Notes: a model not told the origin generated them from the letters alone. 64,000 nucleotides of DNA from Odontocerum albicorne (GCA_949825065.1 OX463839.1:30451540-30515539); one strand, 5' to 3'; counted from the stretch's first letter, positions 22,640 to 31,753 are shown. Program-made: numbers and translations.

Positions 22640-22770
22640 TGTATGCAGCGCCGTTGTCTTCCAAGTGTTTCCTGAAGCTGTAAAAGCCCCCATATATCTA
22701 ACGTTCAGAAGCAAAACATTCCACGCTACGGGACTAGCAACGACAAGAACTCTCTTATAATATCCTAACC
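22640..22770 (-). mobile_element. LINE family C fragment (RT C-terminus)
   Basis: The minus strand reads YYKRVLVVASPVAWNVL, matching YYDRAFAVAGSVAWNVL at 44147 and YYDKAFAVSGPVAWNGL at 30376. This FAVaGP.aWN.LP block is the common end of many LINE ORF2 proteins. Confidence 0.65.
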
Positions 22771-23121
22771 TGTTCCTCCCCGACGCAACACCGCTTAGAT
22801 ACTGTACCCAAACTTACAATGAATATTTCATTAAGAGACCCGAATATACAGAAACAAAGTCTGAAAATAGTCCTTTCGCGATACTTAAGTAATGTACGCT
22901 TTTGGATCCAAGAACAAATAAAACCTCTGCCATTAAAATGAAATTTCAAAGTTCTGTTCCTCTCCGACGCAACACCGCTTAGATACTGTACCCAATTTAC
23001 AATGAATATTTAATTAAGATACCTGAATATATAGAAACAAAGTCTGAAAATAGTCCTTTCGCGATACTTAAGTAATGTACGCTTTTGGATCCAAGAACAA
23101 ATAAAACCTCTGCCATTAAAA
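22771..23121. repeat. Tandem duplication, 184-bp unit
   Basis: CGACGCAACACCGCTTAGAT starts at 22781 and again at 22965. The following 160 or so bases, through GATCCAAGAACAAATAAAAC, repeat with only a handful of differences. Just two units are present, directly right of a family C fragment. The low divergence suggests a recent event. Confidence 0.88.
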
Positions 23122-23477
23122 TGGAAGACAAACGACGACGTTATTCGCAATATTGTAGGTAACTAAAAAATACTCATTTTAAAAGAAGTCTCTGAACTGC
23201 ATTATTCATCGAGTTTTCTTATTTTTAAAGATAAGAAAACATTTTTACCATCAGATTTACGAGCCACCAACTTCCTGGGTGTTTTGAGGGCCGCCTGCCC
23301 TTGCCTCAAGTGGGCCGTATTTAAAATTACCATAATACCCACTTGATCAAGCCACGTAGCGGCTTAAGCCGGAGATCGTTATTCTCTTATCCATCCGATC
23401 TTCGTGGTTCATACTTGTCGATGCAATTTACTCATTTTACAATTTGATAATGATACTTTGGATAGAAATAGTTTAAC
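23122..23477. other. No recognised gene
   Basis: Contains a patch (23250-23400) of moderate GC content without motifs. Confidence 0.3.
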
Positions 23478-23576
23478 AAAAGTATTGTTTACACTTTTAT
23501 TGCATACAGTACAACCTGTCGGGTTTATTACAATAGGACAATTTTTGTCAACCAACCATAAATATATTTTTCAAAT
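23478..23576 (-). mobile_element. SINE-A fragment interrupted by SINE-B
   Basis: TTTTATTGCATACAGTACAA, CCTGTCGGGTTTATTAC and CAACCAACCATAAATATA match the SINE-A tail on the minus strand. It breaks off exactly where the SINE-B copy begins. Confidence 0.7.
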
Positions 23577-23973
23577 GAGGTGTATGGCTGCGTGCGCGTT
23601 AACACACTAGATTTAAGTGCGGAAGTTCGCCGGATCGAACCCCGCGCTGTGCTACACCTCTCGAATTACACAGGCATTTTTTCTGCCTAGAATTCGGCAG
23701 TATAAGGATACCCGTGTCTTCTGTCATATCTATTCTTTTAAAAAAAGGAAAAAAATAAATAAATGAAAAACATGCCGATGTGCTTCGATCATTTCACTTC
23801 GGTATGTCATCGGATCCAGTACAGCGGTGTGGCCGGTGAGTTTGCTGGTGTACAACGGCTCACTCACTTAAAAAGAAACAAAAGACTCCACGGCACAGCA
23901 ACGCTTTCCAACTGAATTGACGTTGGAATGGCGAATGGACCCAGACCCTCGACTGCAAAGCCCAGCAACGAAG
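23577..23973 (+). mobile_element. SINE-B, complete with target duplication
   Basis: The 397-bp element is bounded by ATATTTTTCAAAT at 23564-23576 and again at 23974-23986, a 13-bp target duplication. This fixes the true ends of SINE-B. It has a tRNA-like head (GTGCGCGTTAACACACTAG, CGCCGGATCGAACCCC), a middle AT-rich block, the body GGCCGGTGAGTTTGCTGGTG, a GCTTTCCAACTGAATTGACG block and the tail CCCAGCAACGA. It has no coding capacity and would need a LINE's enzymes to move. Confidence 0.88.
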
Positions 23974-24059
23974 ATATTTTTCAAATAAAACATAATTTTT
24001 TAAGCGTAGTTGTAATTGCATTTTATTCTTGGTCTTTCCCTCCATTATGAGGATCATCT

Positions 24060-24228
24060 ATTTATTTATGTATTTATTTTATGAAGTTTACGTATACATG
24101 CTAAATCTCTTACGTACAAAGCTTACAAGATAAATATATTCTCGTATGTTAAACTCACAAGAAATTTAAATTAACAAATAAGAAGTCATTGTTAAGCCGA
24201 AACAACTAACTCCCATTACTAAGAAAAT
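24060..24228. repeat. Repeat family F copy
   Basis: AACAAATAAGAAGTCATTGT then TAAGCCGAAACAACTAACTC recurs at 58912-58965 with few changes, and the preceding 100 bases show weaker similarity. Probably a LINE 3' untranslated region; the source element is not seen. Confidence 0.5.
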
Positions 24229-24229
24229 A

Positions 24230-24605
24230 TGGTCATCAACCAAATCTCTTCAGTAAATACAATCTCTTGCTCTATTAGTGCCTCTTGGCGTGAGTATCCC
24301 CCTGCTTTTTTCACCTGGTCACTCCGCCGGATAGACGCTCGGCCGTGGCTCCTGCTATTCACACTTCCCGCCAGAATCGACCTCTCAAGACTGTCGTACT
24401 CCCCCTCCCTCGTTTGTAGCCAAAGTATCGTAAGACTCTACTTGCACAAAGCACTGAGATACACGTTTCATCCCCGAGCTCTTCAATTGTCGATCGATTG
24501 GTTCTTTTGGAAGTCCATGGAATGCTCAAGAGCCACCTCTAACACCACATCTCGAAGGCATCAACTCTTTGTCAATTGCATACCTTCAGTGTCCGGGTCT
24601 CCGCA
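24230..24605 (-). pseudogene. Non-LTR RT C-terminal relic (minus strand)
   Basis: The minus strand in shifting frames reads KELMPSRCGVRGG, the region matching aFEMWCWRRMLgi, then LRGRFWREV and AERLSGGVTR. It corresponds to the block at 37605-37900 on the plus strand. Several stops. The 133-codon plus-strand frame 24229-24630 is its shadow; the higher GC content of this stretch suits a coding origin. Confidence 0.5.
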
Positions 24606-25010
24606 CACAATTTCGCTATATACAATATAACTTGACGGGCTTATTGCCATTTAGCAATCCCTTCCGATTCATCAGGAAGGTATTGTATTGTATTACACTT
24701 TCATTGTATACAGTGCAACCTGGCGGGCTTTTTAACATTTGGAGATCTCTTCCAATCAACTAGAAAGATGTTAAGGAGGCCTTAAGTGAAACCCAGACTG
24801 GATCCCCTTTTTTTAAACCTGGTTTCCAGGTTTTAACCCGCAACTAGTGAGTTGTGAGACAAGGGTCTTACCAACTAGGTCACGGAGGTCGTCACGGAGG
24901 CATTACACACGTCTCGAGCGGAAACCAGACTGAAACCTTTTTTTTAATTTGGGTTTCAATGGAAATCGAACCAGTTCTCAGATTGAATAACGAGCATGTT
25001 ATTAATTGTT
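24606..25010 (-). mobile_element. Two or three overlapping SINE-A copies (minus strand)
   Basis: A tail fragment at 24606-24670 (AACTTGACGGGCTTATTGCC) is followed by a full copy at 24680-24895 (ATTACACTTTCATTGTATAC, CCTGGCGGGCTTTTTAAC, then the head ACCAACTAGGTCACGGAGG). A third partial copy, 24900-25010, has AACCAGACTGAAACC and GGAAATCGAACCAGTTCTC. Tandem SINE insertions into A/T tails are a common outcome. Confidence 0.68.
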
Positions 25011-25084
25011 TCTGGTTCTCATGTTTCCATAATGTTTGAAAAATGTGCTAAAATAACTAACTCGTGACGTATATGTTTTTAGAG

Positions 25085-25205
25085 GTATGTAATGGGGTTA
25101 TTCCAATATATTTGACATATTTAAAGAGGTGATTCCAATATATTTGACATATCTAATGAGGTTATTCCAATATATTTGACATACACATATCTAATGAGAT
25201 TATTT
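25085..25205 (+). repeat. Imperfect tandem repeat, ~37-bp unit
   Basis: TTATTCCAATATATTTGACA occurs three times (one with TGATTCC), spaced by AGAG/AATGAGG linkers, with a fourth partial unit ATCTAATGAGATTATT. A short minisatellite of AT-rich units. Confidence 0.8.
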
Positions 25206-25309
25206 AAATCCAGTATTGATATATTAAACCAATAAATATTGTGTTTAATAGTTTCGCAGCAGTCCATAAAAAGTAAAATAAAGTTTTTTAACGTGTAATG
25301 GGCGAGTTT

Positions 25310-25650
25310 AAAGATACATTGAAAGAAGGGTAACAGCGACAGGCATAAAGGTTAACGGAGTACTTAACGTAATATTCAAAAGTAAGAAAAATGACAATAC
25401 GTAATAGTGTGTTGGTGCTTGACGTATGGAAGTGAAGCTTGTAATTGGCGGAAGAAGGATAAAACTAACACTAACAAAATTTAACCACGTGTGTTTATAT
25501 ATGAAAGAAAGAATGAAGACATCAGAAATGAGAGCATGGGTAAAAATGATGTTTAAAGTAAGATGACCTATGGAGATAATGAATGTCGAAAGAATCATTT
25601 AGCGAGAATACAAGTCAGAAGTGTGTGAAAGATGATAAGAAAGAAACGCA
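25310..25650 (+). pseudogene. Non-LTR RT relic
   Basis: Frames on the plus strand contain YGSEACNWR (LINE YGsEaW block, by frameshift), EMRAWVKMMFKVR (EMr..rrm.gv.. block) and NVERII. The reading frame is destroyed. The 96-codon minus frame here is a shadow. Confidence 0.45.
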
Positions 25651-25773
25651 GTCATCAGAAATCACAGTCAGCACATAAAAGTTTATAGACACCACTGTTG
25701 CTAAGTATTCCATTTTTGCCTTTCCCGTTAAATAAGAGTTTCCGGAGAATAAAGTATAAAAAGCTGGCTTTAT

Positions 25774-26067
25774 GTGATTTGGATTTTTTTTGTTATTTCG
25801 TATGATATGGTTTTTATAATTGATAATTTATATATAGGAAAGACAGGAAGATCATTTGAAAAGAGATTTCGTGAACACAAATCCGCTTTAACAAATCCTC
25901 TAATTTATTCTGAAGTGGCTAATCATTGTCACCGTGAAAACCATACTTTTTCTACCGATGATGCCAAATCCTTACATATCAGTAGTAACGGAAATAAATT
26001 GGACAGATTAGAGGCCCTACAAATGTCTAAGTCAGTGCATCGGGGTGAACATCTGGTAAACACATAA
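25774..26067 (+). pseudogene. Penelope-like retroelement, GIY-YIG endonuclease relic
   Basis: The open frame encodes YIGKTGRSFEKRFREHKSAL (from 25831), SEVANHCHRENHTF and NKLDRLEALQMSKS. This is the second half of the GIY-YIG nuclease domain of Penelope-like elements: YIG, the catalytic Arg in the GRSF..RF.EH helix, the H...N.H.F block and the LE.l.i closing helix. The domain normally nicks target DNA at the C-terminus of the Penelope polyprotein. The preceding GIY strand and the reverse transcriptase are not recognisable upstream. Five copies of a terminal sequence that could be this element's own lie within the next 5 kb. Confidence 0.75.
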
Positions 26068-26164
26068 CGGATGTTTTTTAAGGGGGAAAGGATTTAAGAT
26101 TCCTATATCTCTCGGTAGGGACGCCAGTTGTCAAACTGTCATTTCCATTTTTACTCATTAACGT

Positions 26165-26690
26165 TTGACAATTCATCATGAATATATAGATATACACCGC
26201 AACAACGCTACGATATTATTGTGGCATACTTCGAAAATCAGCGTTCAATTGTCCAAACTCAAAGAGCTGTTTTACCGGAAAATTTTGTTCAGTGATGAGG
26301 CACATTTTGGATCAACGGATATGTTAATAAACAGAATTGCCGCGTTTGGAGCGAGGAGAATCCACATTAGGTTATCGAACAGCCATTACATTCACAACAA
26401 TGTACTGTTTTGTGTGCTTATGGGCTGAAGGAATCATTGGTCATTATTTCTTTAAAAATGAAGCTGGCCAGAACATTTCAGTCAATGGCAATCGCTATAG
26501 AGCCATAATTACTGACTTTTTCATTTCCCAATTTAATGCCATGGATGTAGAGGAAGACAACCTTAGCTGCTCGCTAAGGTTGTCTCCTTCCTCCAGCCAC
26601 AGTCCCCAACCCCAAAATTTACCGTTAAAATCGTGTAACATATGCTGGTACCAGTTCGAACAGAATGAAGTATTTTTTGTGCTCTCCTGA
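26165..26690 (+). pseudogene. Tc1/mariner-superfamily transposase relic, internally deleted
   Basis: At about 26206 one frame reads RYDIIVAYFENQRSIVQTQR, the N-terminal helix of this insect transposase family. It then joins, in another frame, KILFSDEAHFGSTDMLINRI (first catalytic Asp in FSDEAHF), and a third frame gives LWAEGIIGHYFFKNEAGQNI and NGNRYRAIITDFFISQFNAMD. The part expected to hold the second catalytic Asp (QQDGA.cHt) is replaced by unrelated sequence with a hairpin. The DNA-binding middle is deleted; the piece at 6386 carries just that middle from another copy. Confidence 0.7.
26550..26583. repeat. Hairpin inside the transposase relic
   Basis: AGACAACCTTAGC is followed after four or five bases by its exact reverse complement GCTAAGGTTGTCT, with partial pairing continuing outward (GGA / TCC). 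It stands exactly where the transposase similarity stops. Confidence 0.8.
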
Positions 26691-26815
26691 TGATGAGCTG
26701 AAAGCCTTGTAACCGGTAGGATTATACCGTTACAAAAAGTGGAATAAACAGCGTTTGATAAAATAAATTACAATGTCTTTAAACCTCCACAATGTTAATG
26801 CATTAACTATAAACC
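26683..26815 (+). repeat. Penelope-like terminal sequence, copy 1 (plus)
   Basis: CTGATGATGAGCTGAAAGCC, then GGTAGGATTATACCGTTACA, then AAAGTGGAATAAACAGCG. The same sequence occurs at 28013-28150 (minus), 28168-28280 (plus), 28945-29055 (minus) and 30806-30925 (minus). Association with the GIY-YIG piece is by position and orientation. A stem CGGTA...TACCG is kept in most copies. Confidence 0.65.
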
Positions 26816-27059
26816 AAATGTAAAGAATGGTTTAACATTTCAATGTGACAAAATAGGGATCGTCGTTCAAAAGCTGGTGGTTTCCAACGTGTCAGGATGG
26901 TCGGCTTTTGTTACAATCTTATGTTAGGTGTAACCACATATTGTAAAATATTTCACTTTATAAGCTTGGTAAGCAACTTATGGAGTACAGGTTGATAGTG
27001 TAAAGCAAAACAGGCCTTTTACTTTAATTTATGTTTATTGTGAATTTTTTTCGCATTCC

Positions 27060-27430
27060 GGTGTTGTCATTCTTTTAAAAAAATAATGCCAGAATCAAAA
27101 AGAGGACATAAAGAAAGAACGCGCACGGTAAGAGGATCTAGTGTTTATGATAAAGAAATGAGATTGTGATGATTTGACCACGTTGGTGACAGATTTACAA
27201 AAATAATCTTTACAAGTAGTATTGAACGTACAAGAATTTTGGGAAGATTTATACAAATGTGGCATGACCAAATGAAGCAATTACTGAAAGAAGGAATCGT
27301 GAAAAGACTTCAAAATAGGCGAGTATTCATGACGAGATGTATGGATGTGGCAGAAGCGAAATATATGATGAAGCGGAGATCTGTTCCCTCTGTCAACTTT
27401 GATATGGACATGGCATGGTGGTGCTGATAA
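27060..27430 (+). pseudogene. Probable LINE RT C-terminal relic
   Basis: The frame at 27239-27427 reads GRFIQMWHDQMKQLLKEGIV, then CMDVAEAKYMMKRRSVPSVN. This resembles the final GRP..RW.DdlkqL....W...aqdR blocks of LINE ORF2. The match is loose, so this is a tentative call. Confidence 0.4.
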
Positions 27431-27450
27431 AATAGTAACTTTTATCCATA

Positions 27451-27621
27451 GGCGCCCGTTACACGGTCAATCTGGATCGCAATCCGTGATCGCCGATCAA
27501 TGATCGCGGTCAAGATTGACCGTGTAATGAGCGGATTGATGGATTGATCAATCGGATCGCAATCCGTGATCACCGATTTGCATCGCGGATTGCGATCCAG
27601 ATTGAGCGTGTAACGGGCGCC
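27451..27621. mobile_element. Palindromic MITE with GGCGCCCGTTACACG ends
   Basis: The left end GGCGCCCGTTACACGGTCAA and the right end, read in reverse, GGCGCCCGTTACACGCTCAA continue to match for about 40 bases with few differences. ATA stands on both sides (27448-27450, 27622-27624), a possible 3-bp target duplication. Inside, TTACACGGTCAATCT (27459-27473) is also inverted at 27513-27527, so the left half is a second palindrome. The word GATCGCAATCCGTGATC recurs. No coding capacity; superfamily not assigned. Confidence 0.85.
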
Positions 27622-28012
27622 ATACTTGTCATGCAATCGAAAATGCGTCAACATTTTTTTATTACATCGACTTTTTTAAGCTCATTTGACAGAAATAACA
27701 CGAATAAAAAAACAGCGATATATGTGCACGCATAAATGTGATGACATTTATTATTGACCATAGCATACGAAAACAATAGCGTTATTGCCTAGCAATGGCG
27801 TGTTTTGGAGAAACTACGGTCCGATTGTGGGGTTAGTTATAAAAAAAACTCGTAAAATCAGGGGAGTTATGTATTGGAGAAATTGCTTTATGACTTTTGG
27901 GTTTCAGCAATTGCATTTTTGTTGCAAGCGATAAAAGCTTTAATATTTGAATAAAAATCGAAAGTCAGTTGGGGATAATATGCAACTGATAAGAATTATT
28001 TTACATATATTA

Positions 28013-28152
28013 TTTATAGTTAAGGCATTAACATTGTGGAGGTTTAAAGACGTTGTAATTTGTTTTATCAAACACTGTTTATTCAATTTTTTGTAACGGT
28101 ATAACCCTACCAGTTTCAAGACTTTCACCTCATCTTCAGGGGAGCACAAACA
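28013..28152 (-). repeat. Penelope-like terminal sequence, copy 2 (minus)
   Basis: Reverse complement of the 26683-26815 sequence, including the extension CATTAACATTGTGGAGGTTT that the other copies lack. It forms the left arm of the 113-bp inverted repeat. Confidence 0.75.
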
Positions 28153-28280
28153 AGACTGAATTCTGAACAGAATTCAGTCTTGTTTGTGTTCCCCTGAAGA
28201 TGAGGGGAAAGCCTTGAAACCGGTAGGGTTATACCGTTACAAAAAGTGGAATTAACAGTGTTTGATAAAACAAATTACAA
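28053..28280. repeat. Long inverted repeat, 113-bp arms with a 2-bp spacer
   Basis: Bases 28053-28165 pair with 28168-28280 over their full length with seven mismatches and no gaps by my count. The centre is CTG AA CAG. The arms are two head-to-head copies of the Penelope-like terminal sequence, each extended by ACAAACAAGACTGAATTCTG. Confidence 0.92.
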
Positions 28281-28944
28281 ATTATTTTACATCTGAAACT
28301 CATTTCATTTCATAATGCCTTGCTAATTTTTGTTTTGCATATTTATAAAATTGATTAATTCGTTGAATCTTTTTTTGTACATTTACCGATGGGCCTTTAA
28401 ATTATTTATTATTCTAAGTTTTATTGTCTTTCAACTTTATACGAAATATAACAATTTTTATACAAAAATTAATACACAAAGTATGAAGATATTAACAAAA
28501 TTCACGGAAAATGAAAGAAAATCGATATGCTATGTCCAAAATCCATAGTAATATTTTAATACAGACAACTAGATTATCATATAGAGTCAAATGTCAAGTT
28601 TATTTTTTCTTTACTGATCACTTGTTCTGATACGTTAAAAACGAGTGTCTCATGTTTAACCATTAAAAGTTATAAAAACTACGCCTCCCAGTGCTCTGTT
28701 GCTATACTAGTACGAGTAGTACACACACATTATTCATTCTCAGAACGGGACTAGACAAGAAGCCATGCCATGTCCTTTATTAATATTTAACTTTTTATAA
28801 ATAATTCTTCTAAAATAACGTTATAGTTTTTAATAATGTTATATTTTTATCAAATGGTAGAATTTTACATGGCTTAAATAGATTTTCATAATTGTTTTAA
28901 TAAATTTATTTCGTTTTATCATTAACCTAATTATTTCACAAATC

Positions 28945-29055
28945 TGACTTGTCATTGTAATATGTTTGGTCAAACACTGTTTATTCCACTTTATATAACG
29001 GTATAATCCTACCCGTTTCAAGGTTTTCATCTCACCATCAGAGAAGCACAAACGA
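28945..29055 (-). repeat. Penelope-like terminal sequence, copy 4 (minus)
   Basis: GTCAAACACTGTTTATTCCA, then AACGGTATAATCCTACCCG and TTTCAAGGTTTTCATCTCAC match the family with about ten changes. Confidence 0.65.
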
Positions 29056-29057
29056 TA

Positions 29058-29814
29058 CTCCCTCCACAATGACTTGTAATTGTTTAATTTTACTGACGGA
29101 TGTTCTGTATGTGAAGCCATTGCTACTTATCCGATAATTAAGTCAACCAACGTGTATGTTGATTTTTTCGCAAGTTCACATAAAAATTATCTACTTTTGA
29201 AATTTGTACCCTTCAAAATAAAAATAAAATATATATTTCAATGCTCGCAGGCAATGTACAATAATTGTCGCCATTTTTTGCCACTCAAGTCTCATTTTCA
29301 AGAATTAATGAACGACATATAAGATTTTATTTTATTTTGTTCTTATAAATGCACTTTTCCTGAGATAATAAATTTTACCGTGTGATAAAAGGAAAACAAT
29401 TTCACGATGTACTTTAATTAAAAATTACAATTTGGAAAAAGTCAATAAAAGGTTTTAGAGATCTCTTACTGCTGATTTTATGTTACGCATTTCTGCGCTT
29501 CATTCTACATCATCCCACTTTCGGTACGAGTACATAGTAAACTTATTATTATCTGCTATGACTAGTTCTAACGAATCACTCAATATTTTTAAAATCTACA
29601 TTAAAAATCGTTGAGTTCGATCCTTGGTTCACTTGTATAACGTGAGAAAATGAAGCCTTTTTAATGATATCTATTTTGAAGATGATTCTTTTAAATAAGT
29701 AAACATGACAATTATACTTAACAATATTTTAATATACGGTAAGTTGTGATAGTATTATTCATGAGTGCTTCTACGTGTTTCAAATTATCAAATTTAGACC
29801 TGTAGTAATAATAA
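29058..29814. other. No recognised gene
   Basis: AT-rich. The 80-codon frame 29080-29322 has no motif. Confidence 0.35.
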
Positions 29815-29945
29815 CAAAATGTATGAGAAGGTGTATGGATGTAGAAGAAGCGAAAGATGTGTGTCGATATAGGAAAGTGGCGCCCTCTCTCCTTTCTATT
29901 TACTCCGACTGGGAGACGGCGTGATGGCATGTATGTGTATAATAA
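29815..29945 (+). mobile_element. LINE family D 3' end
   Basis: GAGAAGGTGTATGGATGTAG encodes the family's ..RRCMDVEEAKDVCR ending (as at 20325), followed by CGACTGGGAGACGGCGTGAT and GGCATGTATGTGTATAATAA. It runs directly into the A/T tail of the minus-strand family C copy, so two LINE tails meet end to end. Confidence 0.6.
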
Positions 29946-30440
29946 AATGACAATTTATATAATGCAATTTAGAGACATACTCTCAAGAGCGCTCTAACTC
30001 GGGAACCCACTCATATTGACAGATAAAAAATATTACAACAAAAAATAATTTAGTGTACGGATAAGAAGGTGGTAGCTATGGGTATTTTATTAGTAATGTC
30101 TTCTGTACATGTTTAGAAAAACATATTAGATAAGAAACCCGTAGAAAAACAAACAAGGGAAGACGAACTACTAATAAGTCTTTGTAGGTCTTCCGATGTG
30201 AGATAGTAAGGTGATTTGTTGAATTTGTACAACGTTGCTTTAGATGGAGTATAGGGTATGTGTGTAGTATACATATTTAATCGTAATTTTTTATAAGTCC
30301 CTCCTAAAAGGATTCTCTTTAAGAGCGTCCTAAAGCTGCACACGCCATTCATATCTGTAACATATTGAGACAGACCATTCCACGCCACAGGACCAGAAAC
30401 GGCAAAAGCCTTGTCATAATACCCCACTCTATTGGATCGA
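29946..30440 (-). mobile_element. LINE family C 3' end (minus strand), longest copy
   Basis: The minus frame 30113-30427 starts MGYYDKAFAVSGPVAWNGLS and continues YVTDMNGVCSFRTLLKRILL, the RT C-terminal end, then ends in the 3' tail with AGAAGGTGGTAGCTATGG and TATATAATGCAATTTAG. Length about 495 bp. Confidence 0.7.
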
Positions 30441-30805
30441 TTCGAAACATCACTGATTATTTGAACATATGGTAAATGTTTGAGTTTATTTTAAATTATT
30501 TTTTCGTTCTATGTAGAATGATCTTTTCGCTCTTTCTATATTTTTTGCCGTTTACCTAACAGTGTTCTTCAACATAACATATATAGTCATAAATATAACA
30601 AAAATAATATTTGCGATTTCAACACTTATAAATAAATATTAGTTAGCTATTTTCAAGTATTACTCGTACATGAAATAATAAATATTAGATATTAAAATAT
30701 ATACATTGAGGGACTTAATTAAATTATTATGTAAAATTTATTAATTAAAATTCAAATGTAAACACAAATTTATCTAAATTATTATAATAGTACGAATCAA
30801 TATTG
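30441..30805. other. No recognised gene
   Basis: Strongly AT-rich; nothing recognised. Confidence 0.35.
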
Positions 30806-30925
30806 TTATTTGTTTTATCAAACACTGTTTGTTCCACTTTTACCGGTTTCAAGGCTTTCACGTCATCATCAGGGGAGCATAAATAGGCTTTCACGTCATC
30901 ATCAGGGGAGCATAAATAAGACTAT
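30806..30925 (-). repeat. Penelope-like terminal sequence, copy 5, with internal duplication
   Basis: TTGTTTTATCAAACACTGTT is followed by a shortened middle and by GGCTTTCACGTCATCATCAG GGGAGCATAAATA, which occurs twice in tandem. The stem-loop GGTATAACCC is deleted here. Confidence 0.7.
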
Positions 30926-31539
30926 AAACAAACTATAAGAATCAAGTTTTTTTTTGTTATAGATTTACATCATGAGAGCAAAAACTCTGTTTTAAGTTCC
31001 ACTTTAAATTATATAAATGTTGTTTTATATCCCTTGTGTTTCACGTTGAATATTTTTAGCGAATGTTTCGAACGTATGTATGTTATGTGATTTTGAAATT
31101 TCCGTATCTCTAAAGATGCCTAAAAGTCTCTTTCGTAAGTTATATCCAAATATTTCAATATCTATAACGAATTTCTTCAAAACGCGTTTGCTCATGGTTT
31201 CAAATACATTTGAATAATTTAACTTCGTTATAAAATTGAATCATAATTCATTTTTGAAATTGAAAAACTCAATCGTTTTCTCCATTCACCGTTTTTCTTT
31301 AATGGATGTTTCTAATGTCATTAATTTATCAAGCAAAAAAACTCACTTTAAGTTAACTTATATTCTCCATCTTTCGTTTAACAGATCTTGTTAATGCGAA
31401 AATCTTTAATCAGGCACACTGAAGCTTTTTTAATTTAACTTGAGTAACAATATAATTTAAACTTAAAATGCAAATTGTTTCTGTTTTTGGAATCTTTTTA
31501 ATTAGAAATTCATTGCCACTTGAATTATATACAATATCA
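30926..31539. other. No recognised gene
   Basis: AT-rich, no motif or shared repeat noticed. Confidence 0.35.
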
Positions 31540-31753
31540 TTCAGGCATTATCATCAACGTCACCATCACCCTACATTCAGGCATTATCATCAACGTCACC
31601 ATCACCCTACATTCAGGCATTATCATCAACGTCACCATCACCCTACATTCAGGCATTATCATCAACGTCACCATCACCCTACATTCAGGCATTATCATCA
31701 ACGTCACCATCACCCTACATTCAGGCATTATCATCAACGTCACCATCACCCTA
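31540..31753. repeat. 36-bp minisatellite, six identical units
   Basis: The unit TTCAGGCATTATCATCAACG TCACCATCACCCTACA is repeated six times with no visible difference, the last unit ending short. Because 36 is divisible by three, frames remain open through it on both strands; the plus frame 31468-31830 gives six copies of FRHYHQRHHHPT. No spacer separates the units, so it is a minisatellite and not a CRISPR array. There is no evidence that any frame is translated. Confidence 0.95.

Noticed and set aside
24229..24630. 133-codon plus-strand open frame as a gene
   Set aside because: Antisense to an RT C-terminal relic and overlapping a SINE-A tail at its right end.
26687..26750. Canonical hammerhead ribozyme
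   Set aside because: Core words are visible but helix I does not pair and the cleavage triplet is not of the usual NUH form in a paired context; kept only as a low-interest observation.
31540..31753. CRISPR array
   Set aside because: The 36-bp units are directly adjacent without spacers, and the genome is eukaryotic.
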